From Ascaris suum (Eukaryota > Nematoda > Chromadorea > Rhabditida > Ascarididae): a DNA stretch of 64,000 bases. Where the stretch lies: NCBI GenBank assembly GCA_013433145.1, contig CM024189.1, positions 4,770,501 through 4,834,500 of the forward strand, written 5' to 3'. Shown piece by piece: positions 1 to 12,199 of this stretch (its first letter is position 1; each line of letters opens with the position of its first letter). Made by a program: the position numbers and the translations under genes. The notes under the pieces were generated by a model. The model was given only the letters and a program-made list of their open reading frames with translations, had not been told where the DNA came from and ran no database searches.

Positions 1-1466
1 CGAAGGATAAAAAACTACCACTTTTTAATGATCACATTGAACGCCTTGATCATATTTTCTCTCCAACTCTCTCTTCCTCTCCCTCCCTCTCCTTCTCTAT
101 TTCTTTCTTTCTCTCTTTCTTTGTCCCTGCCCTTCTCTCATTTCATTTTCTTTCTTTCCTCCTCTCCCTTTCTTTCTTTCCGTTCCTGTCTCTTCTTCAA
201 TGCCCTTCCAATGCACCGCAACTTTTCTTAGAGCTTCAGTGGTAAGAATATCTCTTGCAGCTTGACTTCACGCCTGCTCAACAATTGCCTAATTGCTATT
301 AGTGCAATCATAGTCGTCAACATTTTCTAGTTCATTTCTAAGCGTTATCTCTGCTATGAAGAATCGTCGATATACTATGATTTTGAAGCATTACTGCTAG
401 TAAGTTGGAGTTGACGTCGAGGAAATGACGTCAATTCAAACGACTGCCTCCGAAGAACTCGCCAGGTGGCATTGTATCACCTCTGCCACAGTATTCGTAC
501 TCCTATGACTGGTCTCATGGGTGTCACGTAACCTCTGCGAATATAGCAGGGAATTAGCTTACTTCTTTGCACTTTTCGGCCGTGAAGCGCAGGAACTGTA
601 TGCAATCGCTGGCGGTAACGCGCTGATATCTCACGCCCACTCCGAAACCATATGCAACACACTTGTGTTATGTTATATATCATTGATGTGAGCAGTGCAC
701 AGATATCATCGCGCCATTTAAAATTTTCAAGTTTCTGAATTCGAATTTACAATTCGGTCTCGAAACGAAAGCTCGCGTGCAGGAGCGCTTACTGTAGTGG
801 GTGAAACCAATGAAGGTCGTGGGGCTTTTCGCACTCCAACATGGAAAAAACAGCGAGCTATTTCTTGATTTGTATCGATGTCGAACGAAATGTCACAGAA
901 TCCTGAAAAATGCTTCAGTTTTCTTAATGTCGAGCAACATTTCTTGTCCCTCCGAGCAGTCGAGGTTCCAAGTCCCCAGCACTTCAAGCTTGTTTCTTGT
1001 TTCAGTGCATACATGCCTTGCAATGTACAGAGCGCGGCTAAGCCACGCATTCCGTTTCGTAATTGGCGCTTTTGAGGGGGGGTGGTCAAGCTACTTATGT
1101 AAAATGTTCCCAGTTGGAGCGAAGCATGTTTGGAAAGAGGAAGGGTTCACTCATTTTGAAATATTTGTACTCATATCTTGTGTTCATTAAGAAAGTGCAG
1201 GGTATTTGCTAGTCTTATGTTGCTTCTTCTTCTTCTTCTCCGTGATGCTCGTGAAGTATTCCTCCTATTTTCCTTGCCAAGCTTTCTCGCATTGAATACT
1301 ATCATTGTTGCCGTACTTTTAGCTATTAAGTAATATAGTAGACTTCTACTCAGCACTGAGCACGTCTCTAATCCAAACATTCTTCTCTGGTCTTACGACT
1401 TGCGCGTCAGTTGATGGTACTGATTATTTCCAATAACAGTACAGGTGTTGTTGCAGATTTGTGTAT
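1..1466. other. Region upstream of RBM39
   Basis: No gene is supported here. Positions 59-190 are an almost pure pyrimidine (CT-rich) tract. Two CRE-like octamers lie at 412-419 (TGACGTCG) and 426-433 (TGACGTCA). The open frames on both strands have no splice structure or recognisable motif. Confidence 0.5.
412..433. promoter_or_regulatory. Pair of CRE-like sites
   Basis: TGACGTCG (412-419) and the perfect palindrome TGACGTCA (426-433) start 14 bp apart. They match the consensus of CREB/ATF bZIP factors and lie about 1 kb upstream of the RBM39 start codon. Function is inferred only from the match, and chance occurrence is possible. Confidence 0.25.
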
Positions 1467-4400
1467 ATGAAGATGGGTGAACCCGAAGACGTGGATGCGA
1501 TGCTGGAGGAAGCGCTCGATAAAATTGACGACGTAAGCCAACCGTTTTTTCTAGACAGTCGATGTTGCTCAGTAAGGTCACTTTCAATTGCGCAAAACAT
1601 CCAGTTTCCTTCCCCTCCCGGACTCTTTTACAAATATTGCACTGCTCTGTCGCTTTAGCGAAAAAACGTGGCGTGAAGGAGCACATTTCTTATTACAATT
1701 AAAAGATGGACGATTTTATTAAGTGCGTAGAAGACGCCGGAAAGGGAGGAGCGGCTGATAATTTTAATCGTTAAGTGCTTTTCATATCGAAATAAATCGC
1801 TTCATTCCAACTCGAGGAAAATGAGATTACTGAAGTGAAACCTGTCGTCACAGCACATCAAGCTGAAGCAACGCTCGTAGTTTTGAATTTCGTACCGGCT
1901 GAAGGTAGAAATGTTTCACGAGCTGAAAAGATGCTTAAATATGTGTATTGCAGTAGGCAATTGCTCATTGCTAAACAGTTGCCAGCTCGTGCACGTAGTT
2001 GAATCTGAAATTTTTCGTTTGATTTTTACTCTTGCTACAAATGATTCGTCTCCACTGATCAAGCTTTTCTATCGTACAAATTGCACCTCTCGTTTTGAAT
2101 AAGTTATCTTTGCGAAGTATTCTATCGCATTAATAGCGCAGAATGGCTCATCATTCCAAATAGTTTTGTATTTTCACCTGCATAACGAATTTAAGCTAAT
2201 CTTTTTGGACCCTTCAGCTATGATTTTACATTTAAGAAGCTTTTACCTAAAGCCAAAGGTGTTCTCTTCGTTGCGTAGAGAAACGCCAAAGTTGGAGTCC
2301 CTAAATGATTTTTAGAATGAAATTGTGAGCTTTGCTGCGACTTCGCCGTATCAAAAAAATTGTCGATATTCACATAAAAATTTCTTTCCCACTTCCAACT
2401 GCTTTCATTCGTCGACAGTGCAAGATGAAATTCCCTTTTTGCATGCTGAGCTATGGGAATGGTAAAAAAGCGATTTTTTACAGTCGGACCGAAACAATGG
2501 TCACGGCCATACGGAACCAATGGCTGCTTTGATTCGTGGCGATCCGCCGAAGGATACGAGTGAGGACGTTGAGATGAACACGTCGACGAATGGCGCGGTG
2601 AAGGCAGAGAACGAAGAAGACGATAAGAGGGTGGAAAGCGACAAGAAGAAGGAGCGCAAAAAGCGCTCGAGGTCGAAGTAAGTTTTTGATTGTAAAGATT
2701 TATCTTTCTTGATTTAGGGCCACAACGTACATCATCGCTGCTGTTATTGCTGTTCATCTTTGTGCATCTACGAGAAGCGAACGCGATCGATATTTGGATG
2801 TGGTTGTGTGAATTGCATTCGCTGGTGTTCTGTTTGCAGCGGTACGGCGTCAGCCGGTTTTTTTCACTCAACTTTTTTTGCTCATAGTCCATATAAGAGT
2901 TTTCATCTGAGATGAAAGCCTTTTTTAGGTGGCAAAGTGATGGTAGGGACGATGAAGGGGGTCTGAGGTTGATGTTTGAGCTTCGCTAATCTATGAAACT
3001 CTTTCTACATTTCGTTAGACTTGGCGCAGATGATTATAGGTAATCCTGTATTTGTAATCCAGCAAATGCAAAGGATATTGTTTGTTTAGTTGCCTTACGT
3101 CCAGCGTTTATGGAAAAAGGTTGGGGTAGTGACCTGACCTTGATCCGGATATGGGATAGTGGATAGTGTATGGGAATGCAAACAAAGTTGTGAATGCAGC
3201 TGCTTGTCGAGTTTAGAGGTCTCTGCTGCAAAAGCAGTTTTAGTTACAAACATAAACTGCACAGATTTTGAACAGCATGCATTTACATATTAAGGCTGGA
3301 TGAAAACGTGTAGAACAAAGGGTTCGCTATCTTTAACAAACTTTTTTGATATATGTATACTATGGTGCATAGTGAAGCTAATGAATAGCAATAATATCTG
3401 GAATATTTGCCGGTAGCAACAATTATACGGCTGTTATCAGAATATGCAAAAGGAGCCCCAGCGCCGCTAGCCGTAACAGTCCTGGTGGGGAGGATGGTGT
3501 GGAACGCTCAAAACCAAGTGCTAAGCCGATTCGTCGTTGTAGAGACACATAAAGCTCGATTGAAACAACTCTATGTGCCACCCTCCTTTCTGCATATAAA
3601 TGCGGCATCTTCGATGGACGATTTAAAGGAGAGATTTGAAGGCAGAAGAAGAAATGCGGACGAGGTACGCAGACTGTTGATTTGTGTTCATGCCTACCAA
3701 TACGTTTGGGGCGCGCCACATACTTTAGTCTTTTCGTATTCTGCGTGCTGTTTTAACGGAAATTTCTGAATATGATGCTGTTATGTTTTACTTTCAAATT
3801 CGCTTCTGGAAAGCACGATTTAATTAACTCCAAAATTACGCAAAAACTGCCGAAAAAGAGTCGGCTTTAAATAATTTTTGTGCATTTTGAGAGTGAAGTT
3901 TTGGTTGAATGGAGCTGTGTTAGTGGGGGAGCTGAAAACCTTGGCGCGCCCCAGTGTTACAGGCATAACACGATTGACGAGCCCGACCGGACGAACGCTA
4001 TGGCGCACGTTGACTCATTCGCTCGGGAATTTGCCCACCCGCTATAACAATATTTTAGGTGTCCTCAATCGGCCGCGCTTCTTTATGTGTTTATGTGCTG
4101 CTTGTTCATCTGCTCATTTTAACTTGCGCACAGTGTGCCGTTGTGTTTCAAGTGTCGAAAACTTTTTGGTCGGTCGCACCGTGAGATGATTAGAGTCTCT
4201 TTATTAAATATTATCAACGTTAAAAACTTTTCCATACTTTTAGTGTCTTTAATGTTCTCTGAGTTCCATATCGTCGATGTTATGTTTAACGACTCGATAA
4301 ACACATTGACAGTCACAAAGCAATATTCGGTAGGATATTTACTGTTTTTTTAACAGATCGGACGTGAATATTTCTTATTGGTTTATAAAAATTGAAAGAA

Positions 4401-7400
4401 GTCGTTTCACATTGTAATATTGTTAAAAATTAGGGCATTTGTTTTTGTTATTGTTAATAAAGTTAATTTAATTTGGCTACGTTTAAAATTGAAATTTGCT
4501 TCTGGATGGGGGGAATTATTTTCTTCCAGTTTTATCGGAAGCAAGGGCTAGTATATCTACAGCATCTTCACCAATAATCTTGGATATAAAACAGTTTTTA
4601 ACAGCTTATGTCTGCTAGATTGTTGGAGTTTATTGACGTCGGTGTGGTGCGGCTGACCAAGTGGCGTTGATGTTTGATTATTTTTGCCGTGTTTATTCCG
4701 CTTTTTGCTTGTAGGGGATCGTCGCGTAGTAGGTCGCGAAGTCGGGATAAAGAGAAGAAGAAGCGCAAACGAAGTTCGAGCCGTGATCGTAAGAAGAAAT
4801 CTCGGTCAGACTTTTTGCTTTCGTTTTCGTTTGCTCTTTTTTTCATTGTACGCAGATATGTGATCATAGATACGCCGATGGGCCGTCGTGCATAATTATT
4901 GTTTTCGCTTTGGTCTAGCCGGCGAAAAAACTCGTTTTCAGGCTCTTTTCGTGAATTTTCATTGAAAATTCGCAGATTTTTATTTTTGCTCAAGTTCCAT
5001 CATTGTCGCTAGCCTTCTGCTTGAGGCATGAAAAATGACTTACCTTTTGATGGTCCTCATTACCTAATAGATGTGGTCGTCCCTTTTGGATTATCTCGCC
5101 GACATGTTTTGAACAGCTTGTAGTAAGCCAGAATTGCTTGAGGAACGAAATTTTTGATCATATAGGTATTTGATTTGACTTTAGGCGTTCCGTCTTTGAC
5201 GTTGTGCTGCTGTTAGAAAAACGCGGATGTAATCTAACCTTGCTGCTTAGAATCGTATCAGTTCAAGTCACACGCTACCACCGTCATAACCAGTTATACT
5301 GAATTGTTTGCCAGGTGGCCTCGTTGATTATCCTGCCACCCTGTCACCCCTTAAGTTAGCCTTCTGGTTACTTTTCATTGCTGAGAATCAATTTCGATTG
5401 CATTATAGAGAATTCACATCTCATTGAGGAAAGAAGAGCGGTGTTTATAGAAACGGAAATGAGGGCAAAGCAAGTTTTGATGATATTCGAAGTGGAATCT
5501 GCCGTTTCGCGTACTCGGTTGCGTAAAGTTTTATGCTAGAAAGTCAAACTCTTTCGAATAATCCTCTTGAGCTGGCAATACCAATTTCTTTTCAGCTCGC
5601 GTTCTGGAGACCGATCTCGTGACCGTCGACGCCGCTCGCGTTCTCGTAAGAGAAGCCGATCTTCCCGACGGCGTTCCAGGTGCGTGCATTATTGTACCGT
5701 GCGTACTTCTTCTTTTAACGGATGGATGCATCAGGACTATTGCTGTGCTTCAGTCGTTTAATTGATTCCAGTGCAGCGGTCATCTATAACTAGTTCTGAC
5801 TCCGTTTGGAATTCCAATGAAGTTGTGTTGCATTGGTCTGAGATGGGTTGCATGAGTTGCTTTTAATGCGATACGATGGTTCAAAACACTTTTAACCGTT
5901 ATTCGGTCTATCAGTTGGTAATCAGTTTTTGGGATTTTTGAAGCTACATATGCATGCAGCGACCAGGAAAGGAGCCAACGGTACTGTGCTATTGGGACAC
6001 CGCGCTAGATGCCGACTTGTCGTGCTTGCATCTGTTTTGTTCAATTCAGAACATTTGGAACTTTGTCTGAAATTCAGATCTCGTTCGCATCGCCGTCGTT
6101 CGCGCTCTGGTCGCTCTCGTTCACGTTCACGCGACCGTCACCGTTCTAGATCGCGTGATCGGAGACGACGTTCACGGTCTCGTGATCGCCGCCGAAGGAG
6201 TCGATCTTGGTAAAAAGCTTTTCAGCGTAGCTTTGTTCGCAGCTTGTTTTTTCATTGATTGCTGTTGCTTGATGATTGCTAGTATTTTCGGTCATTTCCT
6301 CGTCAATACTGATTGATCTACTGATTTTCTCACTTTCATTGCTTCAAGCACTTTCCAAATACTTTGCTTCTGTTTTAAGGTCGCGCCCACGTGTTCTGGA
6401 CCATCGTGATCGGCGCGGCTTTTCACCGCCATGGAGACGTTCGCCACCGCGTGGACCGCGCCTTCCAGGACCGGAAAGACGAGATGTGTAAGTTCACTTT
6501 TTCGATATTGTCTTGCTCACTGTGTGAGTTTCTCCAATCAGCTGTAGGAAACGCAGGTGAATACGAGCACCTGTGGTCAAAGTTTTCAAGTGATCAAAAC
6601 TCGTGGGGTCTTCAGATGTAACAAAGTACACACGCCCGGTGTTTTGCGGTTGTGCTTTGAATGTTCATTGGCGCACTTTTGCCACTGTTATGATCGCTTA
6701 AATGTTGATTTCCTTTTTAATGTGAGATTGGCAATGGCATGCGTGATTTTGTCGTAAGAGTAGTGTTTTATCAAAGAATGATATCTGATGAAAGCGCGCC
6801 ACATTGTTAGTGCATGTCCCGTAATGCTGCTGCATTTGTTTCAGTACCACATTTATTGATGATTGACAATGGCAGAAGGTTTTTAGAACAATGCACTTTT
6901 TTGCTGTATGTGCACACTTTATTTCCGCTGCGCTTGCGCGATGATATGGGGAAAATTCTCATCGTTCAGATGACATCTTGGGTAACGATAGAAGCACTAC
7001 ATTGAGGCGACAAACATCTGGAAGGTTGAGCTGTTCAAGGCAAGCTTGTTGTATGGGATATATGCTTTTCTCTGTTTAGAATGCCCTTCACGGCTCGACG
7101 GTCGCCTCCGCCCAACGCAAAGCTCGATATGACTTCTGAAGAGCGAGATCAGCGCACAGTGTTCATTTTGCAGGTGATTCTTCTAATTTCTCATTAAAAA
7201 GTAAGCAGATAAAAAATGTTTACTGTCATCTTGCGGAAAGTGTATAATTTACTCGGATATTTATGCATATGAATGTATGGTGACCACGTCTCTCTTTCAT
7301 CTGTCTTTCCTCTCCCTTTGGTGTTGCCAATCCTGCTAGGCTTTAGCTTATTAAGGAGCGTTTTACCATTTGAAAATAATACTGTTGTTTTTCGCGCTCC

Positions 7401-10400
7401 ATTTTCTTGCGCTGTTTGTATGTGTATTTGGTGGCAGCTAGCATATGGTAAGCCGATGTGTTATCGTAGGTTTTACAGGTTCGACTTTTAGCACTGACTT
7501 TTAAATAGTTTTAGAGAGAATTCGCTTCTTTGCAGATAGCGAGACAGACACGACCACGTGATCTAGAAGAGTTCTTTTCGAGTGTTGGCCATGTCCGTGA
7601 TGTGCGTATCATCACCGATTCGAAGACCCGCAGATCGAAAGGCATTTGCTATGTGGAGTTTTGGGAAATCGAGAGCGTTAATCTGGTAATCGTTCTCCAT
7701 CCTCATAATAGATTCGATTAACGTAAAGAAGGGTTTGTGTGCAAGCAAATGTTTTTCTGTCCACATATGTTAGAAGTTAGTTTTTAAAAACATTTCCTTT
7801 TGAAATTGCCGCCCTTTCTGATCTATGTCCTTGTGAGACGCTCCGTAATATTAATTGCAATGCAGTGGGAGGGTTGGAGGAACGGAGCTGTAAACTTGTC
7901 GTTATGTCGGGAACTAATTTTCGTTTAGAATAATATAGGCTGTGTTAAGAACCGATGATTGTTTGTGGGTGTGGGCAGGCTGTTTGAAATACTATTTTTA
8001 TTTCCGTGAAAAAAGCGGAATTAGAGGACAAGGTTGCCAGGTAAGTAACAAGCGTAATAAGGGGTTTTCAGCGGTAGATATTTTAGGCATTAGCGCTAAA
8101 TGGACAGAAGTTATTGGGTGCTCCTCTTGTAATTCAACCGACGTTGGCTGAACGAAATCGTGCGGCCAATAATACTGTCGGTGGGTCGCTTGGATTTGGT
8201 CCGACGAATACCACGGGTCCTCTGAAGCTCTACATTGGACAGTTGCATACGAGCATCACCGAGGATATGCTCAGACGCATCTTCGAGCCTTTTGGCAAGG
8301 TTGGTTACTTCCTGTTTACTTAATCGCTATTGCTGGATTATTCATTCTCGAGTCTGTGCTCTCTCACTATTGTTTGAGAAGAGTATTGCATGAGGATGCT
8401 ATGACGGAAAGAGAAATTTCACTTTTTAATTTAATGTTATGCCAATTTCAGATTTCAACTGTTATGTTCACTGAGGTGGCATTATTGATATGTTATTGCA
8501 TTTATTACTGTTTGCGATCAGAGGGTGAGGATTTATGTTGGAAGTTGCGTGTGCATTTGCTCAGTTCTGATGGTGATCTTTCTGACGCCTCGTGGTGTGG
8601 AGCCATTTCTTTCCTGCAGCTTCTTTTTTTCCTCTAGTTGATGAAATTTGTCCAACAAATCTAAGGCTGAAGGAAACTGATGTGTGCATAAAATGTGAAT
8701 ATTTGACTGACAGGATTATTTTCAGATCGACACTCTGGAGATAGCTACGGACCTTAGCGGAGTATCCAAAGGATATGCTTATGTCACGGTAAGCATTCTA
8801 CTAAGTTTTATGGTGAAAGGAAATGAGTACCTGTGCAAAAAATCGATATCATGCCTGAGGGGTCTATTTTTTATGGGATATTCAACTGAACCAAAGAACG
8901 ACGGCTGATGCGAGTAGTTTGCGCTTTTGATGTCTTTCCTGTTTCATTTTGCTTAAATCGGCTCTTATCCACTTGAATTGTTTTAGTTTCGTCACGCTGA
9001 TGATGCCAAACGCGCTATGGAGCAGATGAACGGATTCGAACTGGCTGGGCGTCCTATGAAGGTATGTTGAGACGTTTAAACTTTCTGGATCATTGCAGCG
9101 TTACTTTTCTTCAAGGTGTATGCTCGTCGTCGTATCACGGTTGAATGTGAATGCGGTCACCACCGTTCGCGACCTATTAGCTTTCGTACAATGACAATAG
9201 ATTATCCGTTCTGGTCGCTGACTAGCTTATTCGGTCGTATATAATAAATGGGAAGGTGTGCAGGGTTTTACGCAGCGGCGGATAAGTAAACTTGAGATCC
9301 CCATCACTGGAAAAGAGTGACCTTTATTCTTTTTCTTTCACCTCTACTTGAGATTGTTATTGAAATTGTGCCTGCTGGTTTTTGCACCCATGTGGTTCAG
9401 GACTGCTTCTTATTTGAGGTCTGGGAGATGTACGAAAGTTATGCAATAATTTAAAAGGTTAGAGAGTTCGTACCCTTAAAACTTTTTCAAAAGCTTGTTT
9501 AACTTGGTTTGTCTGGAAAGTGGGAAGTTAAGAAACTATGCAGTTTTATTCCTTGTAGTACCTATGATGTTTGCATTGCAAGGAAGATGCAGTGATCTTT
9601 TCTGCGTCACATGCGTTCAACCACAGTGAATTCATAACGTTTTTCTCAGATCACCCTACCTAATGCGAAATAATTTGAGGTGGGTACGGTGGATGGAGAT
9701 GAAGTACCATCACAGCCACAGCGCACACTCGACACCGATGAGGCAGATCGTCGTGGAATTGACTTGGGTACCAGCGGGAGACTTCATCTTATGGCCAAAC
9801 TCGCTGAAGGTGCTTTTATACTTTGACGTTCTTAAATCTGCAATTGACTTTTCGTTTTGTTCGCCTTTATTACTGTGAAACCTGGAAGTCACGATAAATA
9901 GTAGTGTTGCGCATGAGAAGGAATATTGTTTTCTTTTTCTTTGAGGATGTTTGTGGTGGCAGTTTAACAAACATTAAATACTGATATGTTGCTAGTGCGA
10001 CATAGTTCTTGAGCAGCTGTTTTGGAGCTGGCTGTAGTCAGAAATGTTCCTTCTACGAAACATTTTCAGAATAGCGAAACATATAACCACTGCATGGTGT
10101 TTTTAGTTACTATCAGCCAGATGAGTAAAATAGTAAATATGTAAAGAAGGTGGTTAACCTGTTTTTGAAGTTCATCCTATCTGAGTTGTTTAGGTCACAT
10201 TGCGTTTACCTTAGGTGAGTACTGTATGACGAGTGAAGGTTCCAAATTAAAAGGGGCGCATTTTCAGGAAGCGGTCTTGAGTTGCCGAAAAGCGCAAAAG
10301 ATATGCTTGCCCAGAATCAACAGCAGCAACAACAAACAGATAGCTCACAAAATTTAGCGATACCGCCGATAGCGACGCAGTGCTTCCTCCTGTCAAATAT

Positions 10401-11951
10401 GTTCGACCCAGCGCAGTATGTTTCAGTGCTTTTTATTTTGTTCTCTTGCTAAAACACTTCGGGTAGCACTAGTTCAAGGCTTCCTAAATAAAAGCACTTG
10501 GGTTGATTGTTTTTGGTCACATAATTAGCGCAGTTGGGTTGAATCGGATCGGGATGGTTTTTATTGTGATCGGATTTAACCATAACCGTGTCACCTATGT
10601 GGTCGCATGACTGCGTGACAACATTGTTACGAGCGTGTTTCATTCATGATCGTGGCGAATACCGAATATCTGCAGTATTTTCGCACGGCAGTTTAAAGTG
10701 AAGATTTCTTAACCTTGCCTAACTGTCTCTTTTGGTTGTCTAATTTGCAGTCTTTGAACGGGTGGCGAGTAGTGATTGTTTGAATCATTCAGGAAAAATC
10801 TATTTTGACCGAAAACAGTGTTGTTTTTTCGATATTTTAACACGTACCTAATGTTCTTATGTTCAGAGAAACAGGCGAGAATTGGGCCGATGAAGTGAGA
10901 GATGATGTAATCGAGGAATGCGCAAAGAATGGGGGTAAGGGCCTGTCTTTGTTCGATATGATCTCAGATGCGGTGTTGTAATTATTTAAGATCGCGACAT
11001 GGGGACTATTTAAGGTCATTTAATTTCACCTCAAAGACTGAAATCTGTCTTCCATATCAGTGATTGCCTCTAATGTCCCTCAGTTTGAATTACCGTTCTT
11101 CATGGATCTCACTCGACTGGAAAACATTTTTATTAAAATAGCGTGTTTGGAAGTTATGAAGTCGTCGATCTGGTTTGGGCTTGGGCTTCAATGGAATCAT
11201 TCTTCGATTAGAGGTGTGGATGAAACGTTCTTGCGGCCGAGCTTGTTTATTCGAGATGTTGTACTGTTGTCTGATTCAGGAGTGGTGCACATATTCGTCG
11301 ATAGAGAGTCGCCCAGTGGTAATGTCTATGTGAAATGCCCATCGGTTGCCGCTGCGTACAAATCAGTTAATTCGCTCCATGGCAGATGGTTCTCTGGTAA
11401 GTGTCCAGTTTTTCATGTTTACTGAAATGCAGTGAAATTAAAAGTTACGTTGTGTAAAGTTTATGATTTGTTTTCGTTGGCTCAGTCGATGGGAATATTT
11501 CGAGCCACACATGAGTTGGCTGCGCTATTTTCCCACTTAAGTTAAATCAAGCCTTTAGTGTCCCATCCGTTATTGGTCGGAGGGGTCACAAAGCACATTA
11601 AAGCATCAAGTGCTTTGTTTGTGAGGGTTTGCTGATATCATTTGTTTGTAAATATAAACCGTGGATTCCTTCCATAGCATGTTCGGCTATCCCAGCGTTG
11701 TTGCTGTGCATTGATTGTTAAAGTTTAGTTCTATTTTTGCGCAACTAGCCGAACATTTCGTCGAATGGAACTATATATTAGTATCGTGATTGAGCGTTTT
11801 TCATCATATATGACATTGTTTTGCAGGCAAGGTGATTACGGCTAACTATATTCCGGTCGCGAGTTATTCACAGCTGTTTCCGGAGTCCGTATTGCCGCGC
11901 GATCCGATTCTTCCGTCAAGACCACCTGGTGTTAATGCGGTGGATATGTAA
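1467..11951 (+). CDS. RBM39: RNA-binding protein 39 (CAPER/HCC1) homologue, 16 exons
   Basis: This is a nuclear splicing factor and coactivator related to U2AF65. Exons: 1467-1532, 2484-2677, 4715-4804, 5596-5679, 6078-6209, 6380-6487, 7080-7173, 7536-7685, 8087-8299, 8726-8788, 8987-9061, 9680-9809, 10268-10415, 10867-10934, 11280-11396, 11827-11951. All phases agree and give 618 residues (human about 530). An acidic/Lys-rich N terminus is followed by a long Arg-Ser domain in exons 2-6. RRM1 (about 250-326) includes RPRDLEEFFSSVG and SKGICYVEF. RRM2 (about 352-423) includes LYIGQL, KGYAYVTF and NGFELAGRPMK. The C-terminal UHM-type RRM3 (about 502-600) includes IATQCFLLSNMF, DDVIEEC and GRWFSGK. 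A Gln run precedes RRM3. An acceptor-like TTGCAG at 1451-1456, just before the start, suggests trans-splicing. The acceptor of exon 12 (TTTGAG) is atypical. Identification is firm; the exact start (Met at 1467 or 1473) is less so. Confidence 0.95.
3441..3664 (+). other. Candidate poison (alternative) exon in RBM39 intron 2
   Basis: A good acceptor (CTGTTATCAG, ending 3440) and donor (GAG then GTACGC) bound 224 nt inside the 2-kb intron 2. Exon 2 ends two bases into a codon. Reading on in that phase gives a Ser/Arg/Pro-rich stretch beginning KICKRSPSAASRNSPGG and a stop about 110 nt in. The length is not a multiple of three. Inclusion would truncate the protein before the RRMs and should trigger nonsense-mediated decay. 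The exon itself is inferred; no transcript evidence is available. Confidence 0.4.
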
Positions 11952-12174
11952 ACTGCTACGCGAAGCCAATCGTGAGGTTTTATTTGAAATTGTCAGTCCT
12001 CCACTTTTTCCATTTTTTGAACTTTTGTAATATTTTAATCCTAGCCCATTTGCACTTTGCGCGGTCAGTTGGCATATTTTTCAGTACTCATTAAGGCTTG
12101 ACCAACCAGTTTTTTTTCTCCAACACAAACGATCGATTTTCAACAGAATAGCAAGTTAACTAGATGGAAAGTGG

Positions 12175-12180
12175 AATAAA
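12175..12180 (+). other. Poly(A) signal of RBM39
   Basis: AATAAA lies 224 nt after the RBM39 stop codon in an AT-rich 3' UTR and is the most likely cleavage signal for that transcript. Confidence 0.6.
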
Positions 12181-12199
12181 GCACAAGTTCGGTGACTCA

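Noticed and set aside
2218..2892. 224-codon open frame on the minus strand
   Set aside because: It lies antisense to RBM39 exon 2, which is clearly coding, and has no motif. Its openness follows from the sense codon pattern.
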